Below are positions 51,323 to 60,812 of a DNA stretch of 64,000 nt, in pieces (the stretch's first letter is position 1; every line of letters begins with the position of its first letter). This DNA is from Pedobacter yulinensis (GTDB lineage: Bacteria > Bacteroidota > Bacteroidia > Sphingobacteriales > Sphingobacteriaceae): NCBI RefSeq assembly GCF_003029735.1, contig NZ_KZ686268.1, positions 979,769 to 1,043,768 on the forward strand. The letters are read 5' to 3'. The notes below the pieces were generated by a model, which saw only the letters and a program-made list of their open reading frames with translations, was not told the origin of the DNA and made no database searches. Made by a program: the position numbers and the translations under genes.

Positions 51323-51361
51323 GGAAGGCCCACAATGCCGCTATGAGCCTCGGGACCTTCC
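51323..51361. terminator. Weak bidirectional hairpin between convergent genes
   Basis: GGAAGGCCC and GGGACCTTCC form a stem with one bulge and a 20-nt loop between the stops of the kinase-like gene and the PfpI gene. T-runs are poor, so it is only a possible terminator. Confidence 0.35.
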
Positions 51362-51376
51362 GGGAACCTATGATTT

Positions 51377-51937
51377 TTAAGCGTGCTGTCCCTCGTGCAC
51401 ACCCTCTGCAAACTCCTCGACCATTTTGTCGTTGAAAGCGGGAAGATCGTCAGGCTTACGGCTCGTTACCAGACCCTGGTCAACCACGACTTCTTCATCG
51501 ACCCAGTTTGCACCCGCATTGATCAAGTCTTTTTTGATGGCAGGGTACGAGGTCATTTTTCTTCCCGATACCACCTCTGCATCAATCAGTGTTTGCGGTC
51601 CGTGGCAGATTGCCGCAACAGGCTTGCCCGCTTCAAAAAAGGCACGTACAAAACCGAGGGCACTTTCATTAATTCGCAGTGCATCAGGGTTAATGACGCC
51701 TCCGGGAAGAACCAGGCCGTGGTATTCATCAGGGTCTGCACTGTCCAGGGTTTTGTCTACTTCCACTTCAATACTCCATTCGTGATCTTTCATGGCGCGG
51801 ATGGTGCCTGCCTTTGCAGAGATGATGTGTACGGTTGCTCCTTCTTCTTTTAATCTGGCTACCGGACTGGTAAGTTCAGATTCTTCAAAACCATTTTCAG
51901 ATAGCACAGCAATGGTGCGATTATTCAGTTTTCCCAT
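51377..51937 (-). CDS. PfpI/DJ-1-family protein (protein deglycase/protease-like)
   Basis: A 186-residue protein of the class-I glutamine-amidotransferase fold. The nucleophile elbow is PVAAICHGPQTLI (Cys111, His112); IAVLSENGFEESELTSPV carries the conserved Glu near residue 19; LVLPGGVINPDALR and the late KPDDLPAFNDKMVEEF match the YhbO/PfpI group. These proteins protect against glyoxal or oxidative stress; protease activity is disputed. Single gene. Confidence 0.92.
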   Translation of the reverse strand: MGKLNNRTIAVLSENGFEESELTSPVARLKEEGATVHIISAKAGTIRAMKDHEWSIEVEVDKTLDSADPDEYHGLVLPGGVINPDALRINESALGFVRAFFEAGKPVAAICHGPQTLIDAEVVSGRKMTSYPAIKKDLINAGANWVDEEVVVDQGLVTSRKPDDLPAFNDKMVEEFAEGVHEGQHA

Positions 51938-52033
51938 GATATGTGATTTAAAGTTACTACGGTCTTTAGCCGCTTATAAACTACAGCAGGAAAAATGGAT
52001 TGTTTTTGGGAATCTTAGAAATGACAATATCCG

Positions 52034-52783
52034 CTAATCGTTCGTACGCCGGTGTCTGAAAAAATACCAGGCCAGGTTTGCGGCAATGACCCCATGGTTA
52101 AAAATGTTGGGGATCAGGCCATAGTATTTGGTAAAGATGGCAAACCGTTCGCGCAAGCTGGCGAGGTGTTTTTTCTTCGACATGCCGCCTACAAGGTACT
52201 TTGCCACGTACATATGTACGTTTACAATGCTCGACGCTTTCTTCGCTGCCTTGATGATCCAGTCAATATCTGAGCTGTATTTGTAACGAAGGTCGTATGG
52301 TTCGGTCAGGCTGCGCCGGATGTAAATTGCCTGGTGGCTTACGCTCATCCCGTATTTGAAACTTTCCCAGGAAAACGTTTCGGGCGCTTCATGTCTGCGC
52401 TGGCCGAGGCTTTTCCAGTTGCGGTCATACATTTCCGTCTCGCCGTAATAAATATCGGCAGACGGCGAGGCCTCGAAGACTTCAGTCACCGTTTCAGGCT
52501 CGTAGAGTTCGTCGCCTGAGTTCATAAACAGCACATAGTCGCCAGTGGCCAGGGTCAGCCCTTTGTTCATGGCATCGTAAATGCCACGGTCTGGTTCAGA
52601 TAAAAAGTGGGCGAGCCGGCTTTCGTATTTTTTGATCACTTCAGCTGTGCCGTCGTTCGAGTCACCGTCTATAACGATATATTCAATATGGGGATAGGTC
52701 TGGTTCAGCACCGAAAGCATGGTCCGCTCAATGTCCTTTACATTATCATAAACAACAGTAATGACACTAAGCCTGGGCTGCAT
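52034..52783 (-). CDS. Glycosyltransferase family 2
   Basis: A 249-residue GT-A enzyme of the WcaA type. RLSVITVVYDNVKDIERTM starts the nucleotide-binding part, EYIVIDGDSNDGTAEVI carries a DGxSxDGT motif, and GDYVLFMNSGDELYEP holds the metal-binding region (Ser-Gly-Asp in place of DxD). It probably adds a sugar to a surface polysaccharide. It follows the GT4 gene by 6 bp in a two-gene minus-strand unit. Confidence 0.93.
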   Translation of the reverse strand: MQPRLSVITVVYDNVKDIERTMLSVLNQTYPHIEYIVIDGDSNDGTAEVIKKYESRLAHFLSEPDRGIYDAMNKGLTLATGDYVLFMNSGDELYEPETVTEVFEASPSADIYYGETEMYDRNWKSLGQRRHEAPETFSWESFKYGMSVSHQAIYIRRSLTEPYDLRYKYSSDIDWIIKAAKKASSIVNVHMYVAKYLVGGMSKKKHLASLRERFAIFTKYYGLIPNIFNHGVIAANLAWYFFRHRRTND

Positions 52784-52789
52784 AAGGTG

Positions 52790-54118
52790 TTATCTTTGCC
52801 GTAAATTTACTAAAGATTCGTATAATTCGAGGTGTCTTGCGGCAATAATCGCTTCTGAAAACCGGCTCAGAACGGACCGGCGTGCTTCTTTCCTGATGGC
52901 CTGCCGGTCGGGATGCAGGTAAAGCCATTCAAGTCCGTCTGCCAGGCCGGAGGATGAGCGGTAAGGCGCAAGATAACCGTTTTCCCCATGAGTAACCATG
53001 TCTGGAATGCCGCCTGTAGTGAAGGCGATAACGGGCGTGCCGCAAGAGAGACTTTCCATGACCGTATTGGGCAGGTTGTCTTCCAGGCTCGGACTGATAA
53101 AGGCATCGGCGGCAGAATAACACTTAGCCAGGTGCACGTCGTTGTTGACCGTTCCAAGGAAGGTGGTGTGAAAGGGAAATTCAGGCAGGTCTGCGTTGTT
53201 TTTATTGCCGAAAATGACCAGCTCGAACTGGGATGGGTCAATTTCCGGCCGGGCCGCCAGGTCCCGAAGCGCATCGACCAGGTAAGGCGTACCCTTGTGT
53301 TTATCATTTTTGGAAGGCATGAACCCGCTCATGAGCACAAACTTCTCTGGCGGGATGTTCAGAATCGACTTGGCCTCTTGCTGTACGTAGGGTCTGAAAA
53401 CCTGTGTTTCGAGTGTATTGGGTATAACGCTCGTTTGCCTGGCGCCGAGTAAGCTGCTCAGGCGTACAGAGTCATGCATCCACTTGCTGGGCGCAATGAT
53501 GCGGAAATCAAGTTTGGCATATGCCCGCTGCTTGCGCAGCCAGGTGCTGTGCGACTGGTCCTTTGCACCGCTGAATCTCAGAATGGGGCAGTGGCCGCAG
53601 CTGCGGAGATAATGCTCGCAGTCGTACCGCACATGGCAGCCTCCCGTGAAGGCATTGCTGTCATGAAAGGTCCAGACAATGGGTTTTTCCAGACGGGCCA
53701 GCTGCGCAATAAAGCGTGGCGTCAGAAAGCCGTGATTGATCCAGTGCAGGTGAATGATATCTGCAGATCTGACTTCAGGATGGTCAATCACGCTCTGGCC
53801 GAACCACTGCAGTGAAAAAGGCGTTTTGATCGAACGGCTAAGCGATTTCGACAGATAACGCTCGGCCAGGATCTGCGCTGCGGCGCGGGCCCGTGACAGC
53901 GGCGAGGCCGTAAACGTACCGACCTCCTCGTCTTTACCAAACTTGAAATACGCCAGCACCTTTGATTGCACGAAGGCGGCTTTTCTGTCTGCTGCATGCG
54001 CGTTAAGTGCGGCATTTAAACGCAGGCAGGCACGGCCGGCGCCGCCGTTTCCGTCATACGTGTTGAGGTGTACTATCTTCAAACCAGTCAAAAATACATT
54101 TTCTGTGGCAGAGTGCAT
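52790..54118 (-). CDS. Glycosyltransferase family 4
   Basis: The ATG at 54118 gives 442 residues; an earlier ATG at 54163 would overlap the divergent methyltransferase start. The GT-B donor domain is clear: NTYDGNGGAGRACLRL at the N-terminus, VWTFHDSNAFTGGCHVRYDC, IAPSKWMHDSV, and in the C-terminal half FVLMSGFMPSKNDKHKGTPYL, AFISPSLEDNLPNTVMESLSCGTPVIAF and GGIPDMVTHGENGYLAPY, including the conserved E-x7-E. Four cysteines around CEHYLRSCGHCPILRF are typical of a subgroup of polysaccharide GT4 enzymes. Role: surface glycan assembly. Confidence 0.93.
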   Translation of the reverse strand: MHSATENVFLTGLKIVHLNTYDGNGGAGRACLRLNAALNAHAADRKAAFVQSKVLAYFKFGKDEEVGTFTASPLSRARAAAQILAERYLSKSLSRSIKTPFSLQWFGQSVIDHPEVRSADIIHLHWINHGFLTPRFIAQLARLEKPIVWTFHDSNAFTGGCHVRYDCEHYLRSCGHCPILRFSGAKDQSHSTWLRKQRAYAKLDFRIIAPSKWMHDSVRLSSLLGARQTSVIPNTLETQVFRPYVQQEAKSILNIPPEKFVLMSGFMPSKNDKHKGTPYLVDALRDLAARPEIDPSQFELVIFGNKNNADLPEFPFHTTFLGTVNNDVHLAKCYSAADAFISPSLEDNLPNTVMESLSCGTPVIAFTTGGIPDMVTHGENGYLAPYRSSSGLADGLEWLYLHPDRQAIRKEARRSVLSRFSEAIIAARHLELYESLVNLRQR

Positions 54119-54161
54119 AGGCCGGGGATGAGAGTGCAAAAAATTCGCTTTCTTTGCAGGC

Positions 54162-54917
54162 ATGAGCAATCTGCTGACCGACAGAAAATTTTGGGTTGAG
54201 TACTGGGAGCGAAAAACCGGCCTGGCCATGACTATACCGCCGGATTACCTTTTTCATAAACAGCTTCAGGAACTGATCGCTGCGCGTGGCATCCGGTCGG
54301 CAATCGAACTGGGCGGGTTTCCGGGGTACTATGCCGTTTTCCTCAAAAAGTACGCCGGACTCGACATGACCTTGCTCGACTATTTTGTTCATGAACCAAT
54401 CGTTACACAATTGCTCGCGCGCAATGGCTTGTCAGCCAACGATGTAAAAATTGTGGAAACCGATCTGTTTCAGTACCATCCCGACCGGCAGTATGATCTG
54501 GTGCTGAGCTGCGGCCTGATCGAGCATTTTAACGACACCACTGATATCATAAAACGCCATATCGCCTTCCTGAAACCGGGCGGAACCCTTTTTATCACTC
54601 TGCCAAATTTCCATGCTGTTAATGGCTGGTTCCAGAAGCGCTTCGACCGGCCTAACTTCGATAAGCACAACCTGCGCAGCATGGATCCCGGGCTGCTGTC
54701 TGAAATTTGCCTTAAGGCAGGTCTTGAACGCATTCAGTCAGGGTATTTTGGAAAGTTCAGTATCTGGTTTGAGGCCGAGCACGAAAAGCCGTTTTTTGCC
54801 AGGGCGCTGAAGAACGCATGCTGGCTGTCAGGAAAAATATTCACAAAGATTTTCCCGTTCGAATCAAAAAAATTCTCACCATACATTATTTTAGTGGCTC
54901 AAAAGCCATCTGAATGA
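54162..54917 (+). CDS. SAM-dependent methyltransferase, class I
   Basis: A 251-residue enzyme. The SAM loop is AIELGGFPGYYAVFL with the acidic end of strand 2 in MTLLDY, then DLVLSCGLIEHFND (motif III) and LKPGGTLFITLPN. The family is that of UbiE/Coq5-like small-molecule or sugar methyltransferases. Its start is divergent from the GT4 gene, and its stop overlaps the rhomboid start by 4 bp (ATGA). Substrate unknown, probably a glycan or lipid intermediate given the neighbours. Confidence 0.9.
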   Translation: MSNLLTDRKFWVEYWERKTGLAMTIPPDYLFHKQLQELIAARGIRSAIELGGFPGYYAVFLKKYAGLDMTLLDYFVHEPIVTQLLARNGLSANDVKIVETDLFQYHPDRQYDLVLSCGLIEHFNDTTDIIKRHIAFLKPGGTLFITLPNFHAVNGWFQKRFDRPNFDKHNLRSMDPGLLSEICLKAGLERIQSGYFGKFSIWFEAEHEKPFFARALKNACWLSGKIFTKIFPFESKKFSPYIILVAQKPSE

Positions 54918-56443
54918 ACGTAAAATGGGGCTACTCTCCTAAGGCTGAAAAATATGTGCCGCTGGGCGATTTTTCTCCTGAACGCTACCTGCTGGTTGCC
55001 CGGCTGGCCGCCCAGAACCTGGGCTGGAAAATAAGTTATTTCTCGTCAAGCGGGCTGATCGCTTATACCGGTCTGTCCTGGCAATCGTATAGTGAGGAAA
55101 TATCCGTTCGCATTTACGGCAATTTTGCCGTTATCAAGAGCGAATGTATCGGAATCCAGATGCTGTTTAATGATTACGGCAAAAACGAGCGTAACCTGCG
55201 GCTTTTCTTCGATGATTTTGAATATGCGGAGTTCCACCTCGGACCGGTCTGGGACGAACAACTGCGCGAATTCAGGGCGCATGCCGCTACGCAGGACCCG
55301 CATTACTTTGAGCAGGCACCGCTGCAGGTAAAGGATAAGATCAAGAACGTTTTTGAATTGCTTTTGCCCCAGAAGGGTTACATCGTGACGCCAGTTCTTA
55401 TGGTGCTCAATGTGTTACTCGCGGTAATTGCCTTTTTACTGCTCACACTTAAGCTGCAGCAGGAGCCTAACCTGTTTCTCTTTCCCGACCAGGTGAAAAT
55501 TTTTTTCCTGGGCCTGGGTGCAAACAACCGGGAACTGGTATTGTCTGGGCAGGTATGGCGGTTGTTAAGTTACCAATTTGTTCACATCGGTCTGGCACAC
55601 CTGTTTTTTAACATGTTCGCCTTGTCTTACATAGGCCTCATGGCCGAAAACAAATTAGGCAGCGCTAAATTTCTCTTCATTTACCTGCTTGGCGGCGTTT
55701 GCGGAGGTATGCTCAGTGTGGCTACAAACGAGCACATTTTTATGATGGGTGCCTCTGGCGCGATCATGGCCATGTTCGGGGCATTCCTGGCTCTGATCAT
55801 CAACAAGGCTTTTGAAAAGCAGGCCAACCAGGCGCTCCTGATCAGCACATCGGTGGTGTGCGCCTTTATGTTGCTGAATGGACTTCGGTCTGAGCGTGTT
55901 GACAATGCCGCACACTTTGGCGGCTTTATAAGTGGTTTTATGGCCTCGTTTCTGCTGGATGAGCGCGCGCCGACCGCCTCGCTGTTGCGGCCCTGGCTGC
56001 GGTATGCAACAGTTGTTTTTGCTTCAGGGGCCTACCTGGCTCTTATGTACTACAGCGTACCCCGGTACGAGCATGGCCAGTTCAGGCAGCTTGAACGTAC
56101 TTTTACAGAGAATATTAGGGGTTTCAATAAGTTGTACCGGCAGGATGGCGGTACAGGGCGTGCTGAACGGCTGCTGCTTATTCGCCAGGACGGAATTGAG
56201 GCCTGGCAGCGTAATACCAGGATCGTAGCTGAGATGAACCGGCTCACGCTAAACAAAACCACTGCTGTTGAGCGCAGGCTGTACACGGCTATTGCACCAC
56301 GCGCGCTCCGCGCCAGCCGATTATTGTACAAGGAAACGGCCAGCGGGTCGGGGGCTTACCGGGCAGAAATTGATCGTTTGTTCAGGGAAATAAACCAATT
56401 GCGGTATGACGCTGGCGCTGAGCTTCAAGCCTTGCGGCGTTAG
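54914..56443 (+). CDS. Rhomboid-family intramembrane serine protease with N-terminal soluble domain
   Basis: A 509-residue protein. About 150 N-terminal residues form a soluble domain (DUF-like, WKISYFSSSGLIAYTG), then six to seven membrane helices. Catalytic Ser lies in MMGASGAIMAMFGAF (near residue 281) and His in DNAAHFGGFISGF (near 334); QLVHIGLAHLFFNM-type sequence (YQFVHIGLAHLFFNM) precedes. The last 110 residues are a soluble helical tail. Rhomboids cleave substrate helices within the membrane. It overlaps the methyltransferase stop, so the two are co-transcribed. Confidence 0.93.
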   Translation: MNVKWGYSPKAEKYVPLGDFSPERYLLVARLAAQNLGWKISYFSSSGLIAYTGLSWQSYSEEISVRIYGNFAVIKSECIGIQMLFNDYGKNERNLRLFFDDFEYAEFHLGPVWDEQLREFRAHAATQDPHYFEQAPLQVKDKIKNVFELLLPQKGYIVTPVLMVLNVLLAVIAFLLLTLKLQQEPNLFLFPDQVKIFFLGLGANNRELVLSGQVWRLLSYQFVHIGLAHLFFNMFALSYIGLMAENKLGSAKFLFIYLLGGVCGGMLSVATNEHIFMMGASGAIMAMFGAFLALIINKAFEKQANQALLISTSVVCAFMLLNGLRSERVDNAAHFGGFISGFMASFLLDERAPTASLLRPWLRYATVVFASGAYLALMYYSVPRYEHGQFRQLERTFTENIRGFNKLYRQDGGTGRAERLLLIRQDGIEAWQRNTRIVAEMNRLTLNKTTAVERRLYTAIAPRALRASRLLYKETASGSGAYRAEIDRLFREINQLRYDAGAELQALRR

Positions 56444-56562
56444 CGGTTTGCATGACCAGCGTATAGACATGGCCCGGTCAGCATGCTTGTGCAGCCCGGT
56501 GCAGACCTGGCCGGACGCAGACCGTACTATAAAATCTTGTCTGGTTGAAGCCCCTAACGGGG

Positions 56563-57885
56563 TCATTTCGGATCATAGCCGCTTTTTGTAAGAAAGTCCT
56601 GGGGGTCAGTTATACCCATGATAGCTGATACCGCCTGTTGCTTGTCTTTTGCTTGTGTATAATAAGTTTTCGCGATCCGGTAGCCTATGTAGTAGCCCAG
56701 GTCTGCCGGCCGGTCTTTTATGGTTGTAGCATTGTACAGCCAGTCTTCGGTCTTCCCCGAGCATAGTTGTTTCCTGAACTTTTGCCAGAGCGTTTTCTCG
56801 TTTGCATCCCCATAAGTATGATTCCCTGTAAACGATTTGCCAACAACCAGTTCTCCAATAAAATCGGCCGCTCCCTCCCGGAGGCTTTGCGCAAGTAAGG
56901 GGCATTGGTCTGCCGGCAGGCCTATTGCAGGCTGTTGTGTATGAACACATTCGTGTGCAATCAGGCTTACGATGCGATCGGTCAGGTCATCCCTGTAAGC
57001 CAGTTTGTCCTTAAAAGCGCCAGGAGAGAACTCTGACAGGTCCGCATAGGCTGTAGAAGCTGCTAATTCTGTGCCTATCAGCACGAACCGATTGGAAACG
57101 GTACCTCCCGTATTGAGAATGCCTATTGCGAAGCAAACTTTTGTGGGTTTGAATGCGGGATATAGCTTAGCGAATCGTTCAAATACCCTTTTCACATTTT
57201 CCTGCCATTGCTTAACCAGGTACGTCTTGCTGCGTATGCTGGACAAAAATTTCGGATAGCGGGAAGCCATGGCCACATATTTTTCTGCTGTCAGATTACG
57301 TATGCGAATAAAGTCCCGGAACCCGTTGGTTGCCTTGTCCAGATATTCCTCTTGGAAGGCAAGGCAGCTATCAGCATAATTTTTGCACTTTTTCAACCGG
57401 TCAAATGCTGTCCAGAAATGATCGATATCGCGTGTTGATACCATTTTATTGTTCTCCTTACGAAGCGCCTTTCTGATCGTTCTGCGACGGGCTATCTCCT
57501 GGGGCCCGAGGCTGTCAACCTGAAGAGTGAATTTTCCTGATGGCGGATTTTCTGGATGTTTGAAGCGCGTGATCATCAAAGTGTATGATCCGCTGCTGGA
57601 GGCATCAAACTCGAACCTTTCCGTATCCTCAACATCTTCGGGCATATCACTTTTCAGCAACGGTTTTCCTGACGGGCCGTCGAGTTGGTAATAGACGCCT
57701 AGACCCTGCTGACGAATTGTGAACTGATAAATTCCCCCATGCCTGAAGTTGAGCAGATACCGCAGTGTGTCGGTCTTGCCGATATTTTCAACGATGGGCG
57801 CTCCGTAGGTTGTCTTGCGGCTATGCTGGCCTTTCACATTAACCATGAACAAGATGGCAGTACAGGTAAAAATGAGCATTTTCAT
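56563..57885 (-). CDS. Secreted zinc-metalloprotease-like protein (HExxH), family unclear
   Basis: A 440-residue protein with a signal peptide (MKMLIFTCTAILFMVNVKGQ). The first 120 residues form a beta-domain (GGIYQFTIRQQGLGVYYQLDGPSGKPL). The C-terminal half has the zinc motif LIAHECVHTQQP (near residue 310) with a third ligand candidate in EGAADFIGEL, the gluzincin arrangement, and resembles DUF2268-type predicted proteases. Substrate unknown. It is a single gene, upstream-adjacent to a membrane AraC regulator on the same strand (40 bp from its stop), which may control it. Confidence 0.8.
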   Translation of the reverse strand: MKMLIFTCTAILFMVNVKGQHSRKTTYGAPIVENIGKTDTLRYLLNFRHGGIYQFTIRQQGLGVYYQLDGPSGKPLLKSDMPEDVEDTERFEFDASSSGSYTLMITRFKHPENPPSGKFTLQVDSLGPQEIARRRTIRKALRKENNKMVSTRDIDHFWTAFDRLKKCKNYADSCLAFQEEYLDKATNGFRDFIRIRNLTAEKYVAMASRYPKFLSSIRSKTYLVKQWQENVKRVFERFAKLYPAFKPTKVCFAIGILNTGGTVSNRFVLIGTELAASTAYADLSEFSPGAFKDKLAYRDDLTDRIVSLIAHECVHTQQPAIGLPADQCPLLAQSLREGAADFIGELVVGKSFTGNHTYGDANEKTLWQKFRKQLCSGKTEDWLYNATTIKDRPADLGYYIGYRIAKTYYTQAKDKQQAVSAIMGITDPQDFLTKSGYDPK

Positions 57886-57925
57886 GTGCGTTCTTTTTCG
57901 GCAAAGAAAACATGTTGGCCTGAAT

Positions 57926-59011
57926 TTAGATGCTTGCTGACCTCCGGAGGCTGTCTGATATCACGATTCTGGACGTATCAGGCAGAAATTCTGAGGGCAA
58001 CTTGCCTGTCAGATGTTTAAATACCTGCTGGAAGGTTGACCGGCTGCTGAAGCCGGCATCCATCGCGATGCCTGCAAGCGTTTTGTGAGGCTCAAGTGGA
58101 ATCTGCCGGATGACCTCGGCGACCCGGTATCCATTCACGAAATCATTAAAGTTGCAGTTCCGGTAACGCTTAACCAGAAGGGATACATACTTCGCGGGTA
58201 GTCTTAATTCACCTGCTACCTGGGCAAGGCTTAATCGCGGCCGCTTAAAAATCTCCTCTTTTTCGAACAGGTTTACTAACCGCATCAGCTCGGTTGTATC
58301 ATCGAAATTAGCAAACTCCGTTGAACGTCTTGACAAAGTTGCCAGGGGACTCTCGAAAAACGCTGGCTTGAAGTAAGCTGCATAGGCAAGGACGAATAAC
58401 ATGACTGCAGTAAGAAACTGAAACGTTGCATGCAGATTAAAGCGAAGAATGGCTTCAGCGAACCATATAATGGCCAGAAGCCAGAAAACCATTAAGACCG
58501 TCGCAATTGTCAGGGTATGCGGGCTGGTTTGGTTTTCGCCAATTGCCAGGCGCGCTATCACCCGCTTGGTATGTAAGATCAGCACTAAGATAGTGAGCAG
58601 CAGCGGCAGCCAGTCAGTTAGTGCCAACCAGACAGGGGAAGTTCCGGGCGATAAGAACCGGCCCTCAGACAAATACGCAACCGTACAAATAAACATGTCG
58701 GCCAGGGCCGGTACAAAATACCACAGGTGCAAGGGCTTAAATTTTAGTTCAGCATGCTGGTGATGCCTCAAAAACATCCACAAGGCTGCTGGGATAATAA
58801 GATAAGATCTGAAAACCCAATAAGGTAGTGTATCAGGACGGTTGTTATAGCCAGTCGCCCCTCCCCATGAAAAAAGCATTTCAAGCGAAAGCACCAGGAC
58901 GAGCAACCCCAGGTAAATTAAAGGGGGCCTGTTAGGAACCTTTTTTACCAGCAAACCCATTGCAATCAAAAAACCCTGTACTGCTGCAAGCAGAACAATC
59001 GTTGCTTTCAT
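57926..59011 (-). CDS. Membrane-bound AraC-family transcriptional regulator
   Basis: A 361-residue protein. The N-terminal 230 residues contain about seven or eight membrane helices (MKATIVLLAAVQGFLIAMGLL, IYLGLLVLVLSLEMLF and others). The C-terminal AraC domain (about 255-355) has RLSLAQVAGELRLPAKYVSLLVKRY and the second helix-turn-helix KTLAGIAMDAGFSSRSTFQQVFKHLTGKLPSEF. Such fusions are known in Bacteroidota and presumably sense an envelope or small-molecule signal directly at the membrane. It precedes the metalloprotease gene. Confidence 0.92.
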   Translation of the reverse strand: MKATIVLLAAVQGFLIAMGLLVKKVPNRPPLIYLGLLVLVLSLEMLFSWGGATGYNNRPDTLPYWVFRSYLIIPAALWMFLRHHQHAELKFKPLHLWYFVPALADMFICTVAYLSEGRFLSPGTSPVWLALTDWLPLLLTILVLILHTKRVIARLAIGENQTSPHTLTIATVLMVFWLLAIIWFAEAILRFNLHATFQFLTAVMLFVLAYAAYFKPAFFESPLATLSRRSTEFANFDDTTELMRLVNLFEKEEIFKRPRLSLAQVAGELRLPAKYVSLLVKRYRNCNFNDFVNGYRVAEVIRQIPLEPHKTLAGIAMDAGFSSRSTFQQVFKHLTGKLPSEFLPDTSRIVISDSLRRSASI

Positions 59012-59085
59012 ACCTTAAAAATAAACTTAATTATTTAGGAATGCATATGCCAATTGCGCGGACTTGGTTCGAGCTGACCGCTATA

Positions 59086-59145
59086 GCAGTTGCGGGCCGG
59101 GCACAGTCTGGGCATTGATCTTTGTTGAGGAAATGACGCAACTGC
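59086..59145 (-). repeat. Weak inverted repeat downstream of the GT2-like gene
   Basis: GCAGTTGCG at 59086-59094 and CGCAACTGC at 59137-59145 are perfect inverted copies separated by 42 bp, in the 138-bp gap between the AraC-type and glycosyltransferase genes. It may be an mRNA hairpin or chance. Confidence 0.3.
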
Positions 59146-59149
59146 GGCT

Positions 59150-60049
59150 TTAGGCGGTTTTTTCGCGAACGAACCGTACAAGTCGCTGCCAGAGATTGCC
59201 TTTCCGGTGTTTCAGGAAATGCCTGATGGCAGCATAAGCAAGCTCATTCTCCTCTAATTTATCGGGGAAATGGGTGATCGGGCGGGGATTGATGACCACG
59301 TTGTAAATGTCGTTAATCCCGGAGTGTATGCCTGAGCCGTCATGGCCAATGTTGTTGACGAGCGATTGTGAAGGGTTTAACGTGAGACCTCCGCGCAGAA
59401 AAACCGATGCGTACCAGCGAATGGCCCATGAATTGTTCCTGCCCCGTTTAAAGGCCTTCATCTGTTTCCAGAAGTTCATGGTCTGTTCAATGGAGAATGC
59501 GCGCCTTTTAGAAGCATCAAATTGCGCGATCAGCTTGTCAATATCTGGCTCAAACTGGTCCCAGGCACGTTTCCATGTTGCCCAGCCCCAACTGGTCGCT
59601 GCCCGGTAAAAAAAGGTCTCAGGCAGGCCCGGGCTATTAAGCGGATACATATATGCACCGATGTGCATGACCTTCTCTGTCTGGCGGTAACGGTTCAGGG
59701 CTTCATTGAAATACAAAAGCGTATGCGGCGAGGTAACCAGGTCATCTTCAAAAACGATCACCTGTCCATACTTGTCGCACAATTCTGTCACGCCTGCGAT
59801 AACCGAATTGGCCAGCCCCATATTTTCCTTTCGTTCAATGATCCGGACAGACCTGAAGCCTTCGGCGTTTTTTACCACCTCACGCACCGCTGCAACACTT
59901 TGCTCGTCTGACGGGTCTTTCGGCCCGTCTGAAAAAATGAATAGCTTGCTTTCTTCTGCAAGCGCATTCTGCCGGAGAAATTTCAGCGTACGGGCAGTAT
60001 GTTTAGGTCTGTTGTAAACGAAGAGCGCGATGGGAGCAGGATTTTGCAT
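59150..60049 (-). CDS. Glycosyltransferase, GT-A type (sugar transferase of the surface-polysaccharide region)
   Basis: The ATG at 60049 gives 299 residues. NPAPIALFVYNRPKHTARTLKFL starts a GT-A fold, with SKLFIFSDGPK, RIIERKENMGLANSVIAGVT and the metal-binding VIVFEDDLVTSPHTLLYFNEAL (Glu-Asp-Asp). TSWGWATWKRAWDQFE is a conserved block of this group. The acceptor is unknown. It is the last gene of the minus-strand cluster after two methyltransferases and a flippase. Confidence 0.9.
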   Translation of the reverse strand: MQNPAPIALFVYNRPKHTARTLKFLRQNALAEESKLFIFSDGPKDPSDEQSVAAVREVVKNAEGFRSVRIIERKENMGLANSVIAGVTELCDKYGQVIVFEDDLVTSPHTLLYFNEALNRYRQTEKVMHIGAYMYPLNSPGLPETFFYRAATSWGWATWKRAWDQFEPDIDKLIAQFDASKRRAFSIEQTMNFWKQMKAFKRGRNNSWAIRWYASVFLRGGLTLNPSQSLVNNIGHDGSGIHSGINDIYNVVINPRPITHFPDKLEENELAYAAIRHFLKHRKGNLWQRLVRFVREKTA

Positions 60050-60173
60050 GACTGGTTGAGCGAGGATCAAAAATCGGGCTATAAAACGAGGAAAGGGCTG
60101 TTTTTTTAAAAAATACTTCCGTGCCGATTTCCCGCGTACACGGCAAATGTATGAAAAAGCTCAGGGGGTCGAT

Positions 60174-60812
60174 TTAAATATCCAGGCAATTGTTGCTTTT
60201 GTAGAAAACGGTCGTGCATTTCGAAACGATAACACCCGGGGCCATGCCGGTGAAAGGCAGTTCCTTAAAGCCCTCAGATTTCAGAAAGGCAATTGCGTCA
60301 GCATATTCAGGGCGTTCGGAGTCGTCCAGAACCACCACACCATCTGAAGTCAGTGAATGCACGGCCTGCCGGCAGCAGTTAACGCGGTCGCGGCCGTCGA
60401 CAATAATGATGTGGTAATTTTTGCCGGCCGCACTGCGGCAATAGGTTCCGTCTGGTTCCAGTTCAAAAAAAAGCACCTCTGCATTTTTAAGTCCCAGTGC
60501 CTGCGAGCGTTCGTACCAGGGCCGGTCATGTTCTACAGCAGTAACAGACCGTGCATTCCGGGCATAAAAAACGGTGGAGTTTCCTGATCCAAACTCAAAA
60601 ATATCATGTGAGGGCCTGATCCGCGTGCGGATAAAATCAATAAAGCTGTAGGTGACCCAAGGAATGGGCATGCCCCGCTCGTCAATGGCAGAACGTGTTT
60701 CGTATGCTTTGAACCATCCTTTTTCGGCCAGGTAACCTTTGAAACCCAGTGAAAGTAACACTTTTAGTTTAGCAAGATTCAGCAGGCTCAGGGGTGATAA
60801 GGTGTTTTTCAA
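60174..60812 (-). CDS. Class I SAM-dependent methyltransferase
   Basis: A 212-residue protein with SAM-loop DIFEFGSGNSTVFYA, acidic residue after strand 2 in SVTAVEHD, and YHIIIVDGRDRVNC plus GVVVLDDSERPEY in place of the usual motif III. Substrate unknown. Its start overlaps the upstream gene's stop by 4 bp, so it is translationally coupled. Predicted role: modification of a polysaccharide or nucleotide-sugar intermediate. Confidence 0.85.
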   Translation of the reverse strand: MKNTLSPLSLLNLAKLKVLLSLGFKGYLAEKGWFKAYETRSAIDERGMPIPWVTYSFIDFIRTRIRPSHDIFEFGSGNSTVFYARNARSVTAVEHDRPWYERSQALGLKNAEVLFFELEPDGTYCRSAAGKNYHIIIVDGRDRVNCCRQAVHSLTSDGVVVLDDSERPEYADAIAFLKSEGFKELPFTGMAPGVIVSKCTTVFYKSNNCLDI